Origin: CAVRXQ01 sp963849105
Lineage (GTDB): Bacteria > Actinomycetota > Acidimicrobiia > Acidimicrobiales > Bog-793
DNA length: 64,000 nucleotides
Assembly (NCBI GenBank): GCA_963849105.1
Contig: CAWKGD010000002.1
Span: forward strand, 157,803 to 221,802
Direction of reading: 5' to 3'
Positions 25,819-35,070 of the stretch are shown here, one piece after another (positions within the stretch are counted from its first letter, which is position 1; each line of letters opens with the position of its first letter). The position numbers and the translations under genes were made by a program. Under the pieces are notes generated by a model. It did not search any database, was not told the DNA's origin, and was given only the letters and a program-made list of their open reading frames with translations.

Positions 25819-26147
25819 TCACGGGCTGCTTGCGTCGATACGGGCCGCGACACGCTCCGCGGCGTCGCGATCAAGCTCGGTTGTGACGTGTGAGTAAACG
25901 TCCGCGGTCACGCGCATCGTTGAGTGACCCAACCGATCGGATACAACCTTCATCGGCACGTTGGAGCTGAGCGCGAGCGTTGCGGCTGAGTGTCTCAGGT
26001 CGTGGAGGTGGAGTGTCGGGAGACCCGCAGCCTTCGACAGCTCTTGGAAGCGACGACGCACCCATTCAGGACGAAGCGCCATCCGCACGAGCGAATACGA
26101 GGTCCTGATTCTCGTACGCTTCGCCCAGAGCGAGCCTCTTTTGTAAT
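25819..26147 (-). pseudogene. Phage-type tyrosine integrase, C-terminal fragment with frameshift
   Basis: The catalytic C-terminal domain is readable: LHLHDLRHSAATLAL (H-x-x-R), VVSDRLGHSTMRVTADVYSH with the final His and Tyr nucleophile. Upstream, RLALGEAYENQDLVFARADG continues the protein in another frame, so a one-base frameshift lies near 26070. Everything N-terminal to about 26147, including the first catalytic Arg and the DNA-binding domain, is missing. It points toward the tRNA 3-prime end at 25720-25748 and is the remains of the integrase of an element inserted there. Confidence 0.85.
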
Positions 26148-26284
26148 TCGGGCTGATTAACCTGCAGCCAACACGTTTGATTCAAGATTCAATCAATGAC
26201 CGCATTGAGCTAACGCGCCGGAGGCGTTCGAGTGCCCGTGAAGCACAACCAATCTCCAGCCACGGTCTCCTCCACCACCGCCCG

Positions 26285-27361
26285 ATGACGGGCAAATGGG
26301 AGCCGCGCGGCGGGCTGTCCGCCATCCTCGAGTACGTACCGGGAAGGAAGGCACAGACCGAACCCGGTAACCTCGCCGCCAACGAATTCCCGCTCGGTCC
26401 CTCTCCGGCCGTCCTCGCAGCCATCAGGTCGGCATCCCCAACTGCGCATCGCTACCCGGATCCTTTGGCCGACGAGCTTCGCGAGGTTCTCGCGGGCGAA
26501 CTCGAAGTCGAGCGCGATCAGATCCTTGTCGGCAACGGATCGGACGAGCTCCTTTACCTCCTCATGTTGTCACTCGACCCGGCGACGACGAGGATCGCCA
26601 TTGCTGATCCCCCGTACCAGCTGCACAGACTCGTGCCGCGCATCTTCGGGATCGAGACCGCCCCTGTTCCCTTGGTCGACTGGACGCACGACCTTGTGCG
26701 GTTCACCAAGGCCGACGCCGACGCCGCGATCATCTGCAATCCGCACAATCCGACGGGGACCTGCGTCTCGAGGAAGCAGATCGCCGCATGCGCTGCCGCG
26801 ATTCCGACGACGCCTTTCGTCGTTGACGAGGCGTATATCGAGTTCGCCGACAACCCCGAATCGCTGAGCTGTATCCCGCTGACCCGAGATGGTCGGGTGT
26901 TGGTGATGCGTTCGCTTTCGAAGTCTCTTGCCATCGCCGGGCTGCGTGTCGGGTACCTCGTCGGGTCCACCGACCTCGTTGCACTGCTGCGGAAGATCCG
27001 CCCGCCGTTCTCGGTCAACTCACTCGCTCAGGTGGCGGCGTTAGCGGCGCTCCGCGACCGGGAGTACCGCAGTTTCGTCAGGGCCCATGTACAAGCGATG
27101 CGCGTAAAGCTCGTCGAGCTCCTCACGTCCTTCGGCTACGAGTCCATCCCCTCACAGGCGAATTTCGTCCTTATGAAGGCCCCAGACGAAGAGCGCTTCA
27201 TTGCTCGACTCTTCGAATCCGGCATCAGCGTCCGCCCCGGCAGTCACCTCGGCGTTGAGGGCACGATGCGGGTGACGGTGCCGAGTGAAGAAGGACTCGC
27301 GCTCCTCGAGCGGGCGCTCAGCGCGATCGCACTCGATCCGCCGGCCGCTGGTCAGCCGTGA
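26285..27361 (+). CDS. Histidinol-phosphate/aromatic aminotransferase family (HisC-like)
   Basis: A 358-residue fold-type I PLP enzyme. It has NLAANEFPLGPSP, HRYPDPLADELREVLA, the GNGSDELL loop, NPHNPTGT, the VDEAYIEF Asp strand, PLP lysine in SLSKSLAIAGLRVGYL, and the C-terminal Arg in SGISVRPGSH and MRVTVPS. It resembles HisC, but no other his genes are nearby; HisC-like enzymes also transaminate other amino acids. ATG 26285 is preferred because homology starts at MTGKWEPRGGL; the frame upstream is antisense to integrase debris. It is the first gene of a visibly more GC-rich block and converges on the Liv operon. Confidence 0.88.
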   Translation: MTGKWEPRGGLSAILEYVPGRKAQTEPGNLAANEFPLGPSPAVLAAIRSASPTAHRYPDPLADELREVLAGELEVERDQILVGNGSDELLYLLMLSLDPATTRIAIADPPYQLHRLVPRIFGIETAPVPLVDWTHDLVRFTKADADAAIICNPHNPTGTCVSRKQIAACAAAIPTTPFVVDEAYIEFADNPESLSCIPLTRDGRVLVMRSLSKSLAIAGLRVGYLVGSTDLVALLRKIRPPFSVNSLAQVAALAALRDREYRSFVRAHVQAMRVKLVELLTSFGYESIPSQANFVLMKAPDEERFIARLFESGISVRPGSHLGVEGTMRVTVPSEEGLALLERALSAIALDPPAAGQP

Positions 27362-27439
27362 GCCCGATCGCGCGTCTCGGATGCTTTCAGGGGAGAGGGA
27401 GGGGGAACTCGGGCCGGGCGGTCCGCTGGGCTCCCTCGC

Positions 27440-28228
27440 TCACCGAGCACCGGCGGTGCGCAACGACCCGCCGACTTGACCCGGCTCGGCGCCGAGGAAG
27501 ATGTCGCTCAGATCGGGGCGATCGAGCAGCTCTCTCGCAGGTCCTTCGATCCGGTTCGACCCACCGACGAGCACATAGCCCCAGTCGCAGACTTCGAGCG
27601 CCTCGCGCACGCGCTGTTCCACGAGGAGAACGGAGACGCCCGCCTCAGCGAGCCGCCCGACGTAGTCCTGAAGCACTCGGCGAGCGAGTTCTGGGGCGAG
27701 ATTGGCGCTCGGTTCGTCAAGGATCAACAGGCGGGGGCGCATCATCAGCGTCCTTGCGATCGCCAGCATCTTTCGCTCGCCACCACTCAGGCGGCTAGAG
27801 ATTCGATTGCGCATCTCCTTTAGGCGCGGGAACAGCTCGAGCACCTCTTCGATCCGGGATGCGAGCAAGTCTCGAGAGAGTCGGTAGCCGCCCATGTCGA
27901 GGTTCTCCTCGACCGTGAGCGTGTCAAAAATGTCGCGCACCTGGGGGACGTAGCCGACACCGAGCTGAGCGAGACGCTCGGAGCGCATCCGGGTGACGTC
28001 TTGCGCTTCGAAGGCCACCCTCCCCGCGCTCACCGTGATCTCGCCGATCACAGCCTTCAAAATGGTGCTCTTGCCGGCGCCGTTTGGCCCGACGATCGCC
28101 ACCTTTTCTCCTTCTCCTACGGAAAGGCTGATCTCGCGGACGACCGGAGAGCCGACGTACCCGGCGGAAAGGCCCTCGACGACTAGGCGCGGCGTTGGCC
28201 GCGTCCCGTCAACCGAGGAGATAGGCAT
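27440..28228 (-). CDS. livF: Branched-chain amino acid-type ABC transporter ATPase (LivF)
   Basis: A 262-residue ATPase with Walker A GPNGAGKST, GVGYVPQVRDIFDTLTVEEN, signature LSGGERKM and Walker B LLILDEPSANLA. The QVRDIF-type Q-loop and overall length fit the LivF branch. It is last in the order livK-livH-livM-livG-livF. It overlaps livG by 20 bases. Together with LivG it powers the LivHM permease. Members of this family also import amides, urea or aromatic acids, so leucine is not assured. Confidence 0.92.
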   Translation of the reverse strand: MPISSVDGTRPTPRLVVEGLSAGYVGSPVVREISLSVGEGEKVAIVGPNGAGKSTILKAVIGEITVSAGRVAFEAQDVTRMRSERLAQLGVGYVPQVRDIFDTLTVEENLDMGGYRLSRDLLASRIEEVLELFPRLKEMRNRISSRLSGGERKMLAIARTLMMRPRLLILDEPSANLAPELARRVLQDYVGRLAEAGVSVLLVEQRVREALEVCDWGYVLVGGSNRIEGPARELLDRPDLSDIFLGAEPGQVGGSLRTAGAR

Positions 28229-29021
28229 CTCGCACGTCCTGGCGATGGCGCAGTTCTGCCATAGTGCCGCGGGCGATCGTCCTGCCCTGCGCCATCACGA
28301 CGACATGGTCGCACAGGCGCTCGACGACGCCGAGCGAGTGCTCGACCAACAACATGGTGAGCCCCTCTCGGCGCAGATCCTCGAGTGCCGACTGCATTCG
28401 TTGCACCATCGCCGGGGCGACGCCGGCAGTCGGCTCGTCGAGGAGGAGAAGGCGAGGGTGTGCCATCAGCGCACGCATAATCTCGGTGAGCCGCTTCTGA
28501 CCACCGCTCAGGGTTCCCGCCCGGTCGTCCTCCTTCGCGCCGAGCTCGAAACGATCGAGCAACTCCCGAGCCCGCGCCACCGCCGAGCGTTCATCGGCGC
28601 GCCAGTAACGCTTGCCAAGCATGGCCTCGCGCAGACGCTCGCCGCACATTCCCTGCACCCCGACGAGCAAGTTCTCGAGCACCGTCAGCTGGTCGAACAC
28701 TCCCGAGATCTGGAACGTGCGGACCACTCCACGACGCGCGACCCGATACATCGGCAGTCCGCCGATCTCGTTTCGGTCCAACGTGATCGATCCGCCGCTC
28801 GGGCGCAGGGCGCCGGCGATCATCGCCAACGCGGTCGACTTTCCTGCCCCGTTCGGTCCGATCAGACCGCAGATGCTCCCCTCATCCACCTCGAAAGTGG
28901 CGTCCTCGACGGCTCGCACGGTCCCGAAGTTGCGACGGAGCGCCTGCACGGCGAGAAGGGCGTTATCGCCGACAGCGACCCGGGTCTCGGTGCGTGGCTC
29001 GTTGCCGGTGCCAAGGGTCAT
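28209..29021 (-). CDS. livG: Branched-chain amino acid-type ABC transporter ATPase (LivG)
   Basis: A 270-residue ATPase: Walker A GPNGAGKST, RTFQISGVFDQLTVLENLL (Q-loop), signature LSGGQKRL and Walker B LLLLDEPTAGVAP. The start is ATG 29021, which forms ATGA with the stop of livM; a longer open frame continues upstream but only as a shadow of livM. It is the second ATPase of a Liv-type importer. Confidence 0.92.
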   Translation of the reverse strand: MTLGTGNEPRTETRVAVGDNALLAVQALRRNFGTVRAVEDATFEVDEGSICGLIGPNGAGKSTALAMIAGALRPSGGSITLDRNEIGGLPMYRVARRGVVRTFQISGVFDQLTVLENLLVGVQGMCGERLREAMLGKRYWRADERSAVARARELLDRFELGAKEDDRAGTLSGGQKRLTEIMRALMAHPRLLLLDEPTAGVAPAMVQRMQSALEDLRREGLTMLLVEHSLGVVERLCDHVVVMAQGRTIARGTMAELRHRQDVRDAYLLG

Positions 29022-29980
29022 GGAGGCGGGAACCGGCGACGGCGTTCCGGAACGACGCCACGCGGCCAGAACCAGAGGAAGATGAGCAGCAACAGACCGA
29101 TCACGATCCACTGGAGTGAGCCGATCAGCTCGGGGCCACCGAACTGTGGAAGGAAACGAACCGCTTCGATAAACCCCACGGGCACCAACAGCGCGCCGAC
29201 GAGCGCGCCGAAATTGTTGCCCGCCCCACCGATGACGATCGCCGCGAAGAACGAGAACGTTTCTGGGTACAGCCAGCTCGCCGGCGACCACGCCGAGATC
29301 GTCTCGACGAGGATTGCCCCGCTCACAGCGGCGAGCGCACCCCCGACTGCGTACGCGGAAAGACGCAGCGCGAAGACGTTCTTTCCGAGCGCGGCCGCAG
29401 CTTGTTCGTTGTCGCGCGACGCTCGTAGGAGCCGGCCGAACGGTGAATTCGTGACGCGGTGGACGAAGATGTACGCGATCGCCGCGATCCCGAGCGCGAT
29501 GCCAGCGAACGCCCACTCGTAGTCGACGCCATACGGAGAGAGGTGCATCACCGAGGCAAGGGGCTTCGGGACGAGGGCGAGTCCGTTCGGCCCATTGACG
29601 AGACCGATGGCGTTCGTGGCGATGAGGGTCGCGATCAAAGAGACGACGAGCATCACGATCGCCTGGTAGTCCCGGCGCAATCGTCGCAGCGTGACGAGCC
29701 CGATCAACAATGCGAGCACCGCGCCTACCGCCGCAGCGACGAGGATCGGCAGCGGGAACGGAAGGTGTGCCCCCCCGACGTACTGCTGGAAGCCGTTGCG
29801 CTGAGCTGGGCCGAGCGTGAGCACCGCGGCCGTGTAGGCACCGGCCGCTTGGAAGATGATGAAGCAGAAGTTGAGGATTCCGGCCACGCCGAACTGCAAG
29901 TTGAGTCCCCAACAGGCAATGACATCGATGCCGGCGTAGGTCAGGATCGTCGAGAGGTAGTACTGCGTCGCCTGACTCAT
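29018..29980 (-). CDS. livM: Branched-chain amino acid-type ABC permease (LivM)
   Basis: A 320-residue membrane protein with about eight to ten hydrophobic segments. NLQFGVAGILNFCFIIFQAAGAY near the N-terminus and the C-terminal GGAGNNFGALVGALLV are LivM hallmarks. The RLRRDYQAIVMLVV region is the cytoplasmic coupling part. Its ATG overlaps the livH stop, and its stop overlaps the livG start, both by four bases. Confidence 0.92.
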   Translation of the reverse strand: MSQATQYYLSTILTYAGIDVIACWGLNLQFGVAGILNFCFIIFQAAGAYTAAVLTLGPAQRNGFQQYVGGAHLPFPLPILVAAAVGAVLALLIGLVTLRRLRRDYQAIVMLVVSLIATLIATNAIGLVNGPNGLALVPKPLASVMHLSPYGVDYEWAFAGIALGIAAIAYIFVHRVTNSPFGRLLRASRDNEQAAAALGKNVFALRLSAYAVGGALAAVSGAILVETISAWSPASWLYPETFSFFAAIVIGGAGNNFGALVGALLVPVGFIEAVRFLPQFGGPELIGSLQWIVIGLLLLIFLWFWPRGVVPERRRRFPPP

Positions 29981-30864
29981 GTCACGACTTCCTTCTGCAC
30001 AGCGATCTCAGAGAGGATCCCTTGCGGTCGCAGCAACAGCACCACGATGAGGATCACGAAAGCGACCAGCTCCTTGTACTCGGGGTTGATGACGACCGCC
30101 GAAAGTTCCGTCGCGAGGCCGATGACGAGTGCCCCGAGCATCGCGCCATACGGCTCGCCGATCCCCCCGAGTACGGCTGCGGCGAGGATCGGGATGATGA
30201 ATTCGTCGCCGGTGTTGGCATTGAACGTCGCCACCTCGATGACGAGCGCAACTCCCCCGATTCCGCAAAGCAGGCCAGAAAGCGCCCAGACCGCGTCGAT
30301 GACGCGGTCGGTGGCGATGCCGCAGTTGCGGGCGAGTGCCGGGTTCGTTGCCGTCGCCCGCATGGCGCGCCCGAGGCGAGTGTGCCGCAAGAGCACGTGG
30401 ATGATGGCCATCGAGACAGCAGCGACAGCCATCATTCCGAGCTCGAGGCGGGTGAAAATCAGTGATCCCCACTGCACCGTGGGGGAGGGCGGGATGTTCA
30501 AACTGAAGTAGTTGGCGCCCCAGATCGCCTGGATCGTGTTCGACATCACCAGGCTGATGGCGATCGAGACGATGATCATTCCGAAAAGGCGCGTGCCTCG
30601 CCGGATGAACGGGGCGTAGACGAAACGATTGAGGAGCACCGAGAAGATCGCCCCGAACAGGGCGCCGAACAAGACCGCCCCCCATAATCCGAGGCCGTCC
30701 TGCGTGACGATGTAGGCGATGAAAGCCGAAGCCGTCATCGTGTCGCCGAAGGCGAGATTGAAAACGTTTGTTGCCCCGAATTGCAGGGTGAACCCCACCG
30801 AGGAGATCGCCAGTACCGACGCGGTGACAAGGCCAAAGCCAAATGCCGAGATGGCGATATTCAC
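29977..30864 (-). CDS. livH: Branched-chain amino acid-type ABC permease (LivH)
   Basis: A 295-residue membrane protein. ISSVGFTLQFGATNVFNLAFGD at the N-terminus, MRATATNPALARNCGIATDRV in the cytoplasmic loop and VLGGIGEPYGAMLGALVIG near the end are LivH features. It pairs with LivM in the membrane. The stop overlaps the livM start. It lies 29 bases after livK, so the five genes form one operon. Confidence 0.92.
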   Translation of the reverse strand: MNIAISAFGFGLVTASVLAISSVGFTLQFGATNVFNLAFGDTMTASAFIAYIVTQDGLGLWGAVLFGALFGAIFSVLLNRFVYAPFIRRGTRLFGMIIVSIAISLVMSNTIQAIWGANYFSLNIPPSPTVQWGSLIFTRLELGMMAVAAVSMAIIHVLLRHTRLGRAMRATATNPALARNCGIATDRVIDAVWALSGLLCGIGGVALVIEVATFNANTGDEFIIPILAAAVLGGIGEPYGAMLGALVIGLATELSAVVINPEYKELVAFVILIVVLLLRPQGILSEIAVQKEVVT

Positions 30865-30893
30865 GGTGGGCTTCGGTCCCAGCTATCGATCGA

Positions 30894-32207
30894 TCAGCTT
30901 CCGCTCAGTTTGGCGATATCGGCCGCAGTCACCACTCCGGCAATGTTGATCGCTCCCGGATTGACATAGGCGGCAATCTCAAACGCGCCAGTCGAGTTGT
31001 GGTACTTGTTGAAATCGATCTCGCCGCTCGCACCTACGTACTGGATCGCCTTGCCTTCAGCGAGCGCCTTGGCGCCGGCGGCGAACGAGTCGACGATTGT
31101 CTTGTGCGGACCGGGGTTAGTCACCGTGGTGATGAACTTGTTGTACGTGGCCCGCGACGTCGAGTGAGCCTTGATCATGGCGAGCGCCATGATGTTCACC
31201 GAGTCGTAGTAGCCCATCGCGTACGGATCGGTGTCGTACGTCTGCAGGTTGGGCTTCGACGCCGCCTTGGTGGCAAACAGCGCCGTGTCGAAGATCTTGT
31301 AGGCCGGGCCGCTTGGTGGTGCGTAGGGCTGCACCCCGACGAGGTACTGCTTGAGGAGCTTCGAGCCGACGGCGCGAGAGACGGCCTGGATCCAGGGCGC
31401 CTCGAGGGTGACCTCGCTCCCGACCACCGGCAGGAGCTTGCTGTGATCGAGTGAGGCGAGCTCACTCAAGAACGTGGCGGCGGTCGCTGGATCCTCTTCG
31501 GTGAAGATCACCTGCGGATGCGTTGCGAGCATTGACTCGATCTCAGTCCGATAGGACGTTGCGTCGAGCGCCACGCGCAGGTTGGAGACGACCTTTCCAC
31601 CGAGTAGCTCGAAGGCGTGGACGAGCGTCGGGACGTTTGACTGCGAACCGACGTCGTTGCCGAATACGACGGCGGCGCGCGTGTAGCCCTTCTTGTGCGC
31701 CCAGATCGCCATGGCGTAGCCCTTGACGTCGTCGGCCGGGGATACCCGCCAGAAATACGTGTCGGTTGTTTTGTCGAAGGCCGCCTGGCCCGTGTCAGCG
31801 AACATCGGCACGTCGGCTCTGTTGAGGATCGGAACCGTGGCGAGTGCTTCGTCCGAGCTCGGGCCGATGACCCCCGCGAGCCCGCTCGTCGTGGCGATCA
31901 TCTGCTCGGCGGCGGGCACCGCGTCGGCCGGGTCGCCGTGGGTGTCGAAGCCCTTGCAGGTCCCCGGATGGCCGAGGATCCCGCCGTCTTGGTTTATGAG
32001 CAAGACGGCCGCGTCGCAGGCGACGACCATTTCCGGGCCGAATGCTGCGTCGGGCCCCGAGAACGGGTTGAACTCGGCAAAGACGAGCGAGCTGCCCTTC
32101 GGCTTGTGGCTCGACGCCGCCCCGGCGCCAGGAACGACACTGAGCACAAGCGCCAAAGCGAGCGCGCCGGCGCCAATGGCGGACGGCCTGATCCTTATCT
32201 TGAACAC
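30894..32207 (-). CDS. Branched-chain amino acid-type ABC substrate-binding protein (LivK/J-like)
   Basis: A 437-residue exported binding protein. It has a basic start followed by a hydrophobic stretch (AIGAGALALALVLSVVPGAG) with an alanine cleavage region, then the type I periplasmic-binding fold (EFNPFSGPDAAFGPEMVVAC; GVIGPSSDEALATVPILNRA). No lipobox Cys is evident. It is the first gene of the liv operon. The ligand cannot be inferred with certainty; the DapA/DapB-like genes upstream suggest an amino acid or keto-acid derivative. Confidence 0.9.
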   Translation of the reverse strand: MFKIRIRPSAIGAGALALALVLSVVPGAGAASSHKPKGSSLVFAEFNPFSGPDAAFGPEMVVACDAAVLLINQDGGILGHPGTCKGFDTHGDPADAVPAAEQMIATTSGLAGVIGPSSDEALATVPILNRADVPMFADTGQAAFDKTTDTYFWRVSPADDVKGYAMAIWAHKKGYTRAAVVFGNDVGSQSNVPTLVHAFELLGGKVVSNLRVALDATSYRTEIESMLATHPQVIFTEEDPATAATFLSELASLDHSKLLPVVGSEVTLEAPWIQAVSRAVGSKLLKQYLVGVQPYAPPSGPAYKIFDTALFATKAASKPNLQTYDTDPYAMGYYDSVNIMALAMIKAHSTSRATYNKFITTVTNPGPHKTIVDSFAAGAKALAEGKAIQYVGASGEIDFNKYHNSTGAFEIAAYVNPGAINIAGVVTAADIAKLSGS

Positions 32208-32258
32208 GCGTCTCCCCCTTTGTTCGATCGAACTGAAAGACCGGACGGTTAGCTTGGC

Positions 32259-33317
32259 TCAACCGCTGAGCGGCAATTGATCGGGACGATAAAGACCCGG
32301 CGGAAGCGTTCGCAGTGGCCGCACGGACCGCACAGCCCGGAACGCGGTGACGGGGTACGAGTCGCCGAACCAGTCCCCGCTCACCAAGGCGGCGACCGTG
32401 GCGTCGCCTTGGACGCGCACCGTCGAGCCCTCGGTCAGGCCGTCCTTGTCCGGGTCGATGCAGAAAACGCCGAACATCTCGATCTCGACGCGCACCTGCC
32501 CCCCGGCGAGGCCAAGGGAGCGTTTGTGGAACCCGGCGATCGTCCCGGCTGCAACGTCCATTCCGCCGTGGTGGCGTTCTCTTTTCGACAGGTACGGTTC
32601 GTAGCTGTTCTCGATGCGGTCGAGCCCGAGCGATAGGGCGTCACCGATCAGGGCGACGGACTCATGAAGCGGGTTGTTGGGACTGTCTTTTGCCGCGTGC
32701 GCCGGACGACCGAGGCCGCATTCCTCGTGGACGCCGCGTCCCCAGTCGCGCATCTCGGCGATGCGCTGAGCGGAGACAAGGTCGATCCGCACGCAGCTAT
32801 CGGCGACAGCAACGGGCAGGACGTCGAGGATAAAGCCGGGGTTCCAACCAGCGCCCACGATCCGGCCGCCGCCGTCGATCGCTCGCTGTTCGAGTTTCTC
32901 AGCCGCCGCCTCTCCGAGCGCCATCTTTGGGTGGATGAGTCCGGTGAGCGTGATGGCGTCCTTGCCGGCATCCATGATTCGGACGAGGTAGTCGGCAACG
33001 TGGGTGGGTTCGCCGAGTCCGCAGTAGAAGACAAGGTCGATGTCGGTGCGTTCGAGCAGCGAATCGAGACTGGAATCGATCGTCACGCCAAGCGATCCGG
33101 TGCCGGCGATTTCACCGAGGTCCTTGCCAATCTTGTCGGACGTTGTCGTCGCCGCGCCGACGACGACAACGTCCGCAGAGTCTCTGCAGGCTGAGACGAT
33201 GCAGCGTCCGATCTTGCCCGTGCCGAAGATGCCCGCGCGTACCGGAGCGCGCCGATCTGGCGGTGTCAGCGAGAGCGTGTCGACGACCGGGAAGCGAGCT
33301 CCCGCCTGGCCGGACAT
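32259..33317 (-). CDS. DapB-like dehydrogenase (2,4-diaminopentanoate dehydrogenase/dihydrodipicolinate reductase family)
   Basis: A 352-residue NAD(P)-dependent protein. The Rossmann loop GIFGTGKIGRC, YCGLGEPTHVADYL, and GAGWNPGFILDVLPV fit the group that includes 2,4-diaminopentanoate dehydrogenase and DapB-like proteins rather than true lysine-pathway DapB, which is about 270 residues. The extra C-terminal domain carries VEIEMFGVFCIDPDKDG. It probably oxidises or reduces an amino acid or imine. It is followed two bases later by a DapA-like gene, so the two likely act in sequence. Substrate unknown. Confidence 0.8.
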   Translation of the reverse strand: MSGQAGARFPVVDTLSLTPPDRRAPVRAGIFGTGKIGRCIVSACRDSADVVVVGAATTTSDKIGKDLGEIAGTGSLGVTIDSSLDSLLERTDIDLVFYCGLGEPTHVADYLVRIMDAGKDAITLTGLIHPKMALGEAAAEKLEQRAIDGGGRIVGAGWNPGFILDVLPVAVADSCVRIDLVSAQRIAEMRDWGRGVHEECGLGRPAHAAKDSPNNPLHESVALIGDALSLGLDRIENSYEPYLSKRERHHGGMDVAAGTIAGFHKRSLGLAGGQVRVEIEMFGVFCIDPDKDGLTEGSTVRVQGDATVAALVSGDWFGDSYPVTAFRAVRSVRPLRTLPPGLYRPDQLPLSG

Positions 33318-33318
33318 C

Positions 33319-34242
33319 TCAAGCGGATTCGCGGGTGAGCTCAGCTTCCTGTATCAGTTTGTGCAGCACCGTGAGCCGTTCCTCGTCGAGAGGGAGGAGC
33401 GGACGGCGGGACTCCCCAGCCGGGAAGCCCATCTGTTCGAGTGCCGCCTTGTAGACCTGGATGAAGTCAGGACGCTCTTCCGGCCAGCCAAAGAAGTCGT
33501 TGTGCGACGTGATGTTCACCAACGGCAGCATTCGGTACCAAAGGCCGCGAGCATCATCCCAAGCTCGGTCGCGGATGAGGTTCCAGAGCGCTACCGCATG
33601 GCGCGGCATGAAGTTGGCGACACCGGCCACCCAGCCGTCGGCACCGGCGAGCATCGCTTCGAAGCTTCCGAAGTCCTCACCGTAGATGAGGGACGTCGAC
33701 TCTGGCACGAGGGCGCGCAGATCATGGAGGCGCGACGGATCGCCGTGGGAATCCTTAATCATCCTGGCGGTTCCCTCGTTGGCGAGCGTGGCGAGCGCCG
33801 AGACACTCATTCCTACTCCCGACGCCCCTGGGTTGTTGTAAACGATTAGCGGAATGCTCACTGCGGTGGATAGCTCGCGAAAATAACTGAGTAGTTCGCG
33901 CTCCGGGGGACCCGAGTAATACGGGGCGACGCTCATGATCGCAGTCGCCCCGACGGACTCGGCGTACTTGGCCAGAGAAACGGCGGTCCGAGTCGAGGTG
34001 TGCATAACCCCCGCGAATACCGGAATCCGTCCAGCCACCCAATCCGTGAAATGGTCGAAGAGCTTGCGCCGCTCTTCGATCTCCAGAGTGGGGAATTCGC
34101 CGCAGGTTCCCGAAACGATGACCGCGTGCACGCCGGCGTCGATGATCCACTCCAAGTGCTCTTGCGTTCGCTTGTAATCGACCTCTCCGCCTCGATCGAA
34201 GCAGGTGACGTTCGCCGATATGACGCCAACTTCTGCGCCCAT
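33319..34242 (-). CDS. DapA/N-acetylneuraminate lyase family aldolase
   Basis: A 307-residue class I aldolase of the dihydrodipicolinate synthase superfamily. It shows the GTCGEFPTLEIEERRKL entry motif, the catalytic Tyr in APYYSGPPERELLSYF and the Schiff-base Lys in RMIKDSHGDPSRL. It would cleave or form a pyruvate-derived C-C bond. Being placed in a transporter operon with a DapB-like gene, it is more likely catabolic (2-keto-3-deoxy acid or hydroxy-keto acid cleavage) than part of lysine synthesis. Complete from ATG 34242. Confidence 0.88.
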   Translation of the reverse strand: MGAEVGVISANVTCFDRGGEVDYKRTQEHLEWIIDAGVHAVIVSGTCGEFPTLEIEERRKLFDHFTDWVAGRIPVFAGVMHTSTRTAVSLAKYAESVGATAIMSVAPYYSGPPERELLSYFRELSTAVSIPLIVYNNPGASGVGMSVSALATLANEGTARMIKDSHGDPSRLHDLRALVPESTSLIYGEDFGSFEAMLAGADGWVAGVANFMPRHAVALWNLIRDRAWDDARGLWYRMLPLVNITSHNDFFGWPEERPDFIQVYKAALEQMGFPAGESRRPLLPLDEERLTVLHKLIQEAELTRESA

Positions 34243-34523
34243 TCGTGCCCCCTCAGCTGAGGTGCTCGTCGTTACCGAACACTGGGTTGGATTCTCACAC
34301 GTTATATATGTGGGTCCTAGCGACTAATGCATTATGCAGACAACTCGAGATCATTTTCAAAAGTGCTTAAGGGAAATCGAACGACTGGTTGGTGACCGCG
34401 TAGTTTGAACTCTGATCGAGCACGCGGCTCGCCCGGCACCGGCCCGGGCGCGGCTTGCCCTGCAGGCGCCAGTCCCCGGCCAGACCCGGCCCCCGCGTTA
34501 GCGTGGCGACTGGAGGTCAGTTC

Positions 34524-34946
34524 TTGGACATCGTCGTTGGTTTCATCCGCAGCGCCGAGGGTCGGGCAGCACTCGACCGCGGGATGGAGGAAGCGCGGCT
34601 GCGCGGTGCGCGCCTCATCATCGTCCACTCAAGGAAGGGAGTCCAACCGATCACGGGAAGCAGCGACGAGAGCGTTGAGGAAGCGATCGCCGACCGCGAG
34701 GAACTCGATCAGATCACCGAGAAGCTGGCTGCTGCAGGCATCGAGCACGACATCCAGGAGCGCGTGCTGGGTCATAAGCCGGCCGAGGACGTTGTCGGCG
34801 TAGCGAACGAGACGGGCGCGAATCTGATCGTTATTGGGCTGCGGCGACGTTCGCCGGTTGGCAAGCTCATCCTGGGCTCGAACGCCCAGGACATCCTGTT
34901 GCAGGCCGACTGCGCTGTCTTGGCCGTGAAACCCGGTCAACGCTAA
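34524..34946 (+). CDS. Universal stress protein family
   Basis: A 140-residue single UspA domain. It starts LDIVVGFIRSAEGRAALDRG and contains the nucleotide-binding signature GLRRRSPVGKLILGSNAQDI plus a C-terminal DCAVLAVKPG strand. The start is TTG 34524, because GGAGGT lies six bases before it and the domain begins there; the longer upstream frame is non-homologous and proline-rich. The protein is probably cytoplasmic and ATP-binding. It stands alone and is not clearly linked to the neighbouring catabolic genes. Confidence 0.85.
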   Translation: MDIVVGFIRSAEGRAALDRGMEEARLRGARLIIVHSRKGVQPITGSSDESVEEAIADREELDQITEKLAAAGIEHDIQERVLGHKPAEDVVGVANETGANLIVIGLRRRSPVGKLILGSNAQDILLQADCAVLAVKPGQR

Positions 34947-35070
34947 AGCCAGGGCTCAATCCGCCAGTCGTAGATCGTGGACGTCGGCCCTCCGACACCG
35001 GATCTGAGCAGCGAAAACGCCTATGTGCACTACTCAGGGACCGATCTTCAGGAACGCCGTGCAATCCCCG

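Noticed and set aside
28209..29912. 567-codon frame extending livG upstream
   Set aside because: The upstream half is a shadow of livM; livG starts at 29021 with an ATGA overlap.
27993..30511. Long plus-strand frames opposite the liv genes
   Set aside because: High-GC shadow frames with no family features, antisense to well supported genes.
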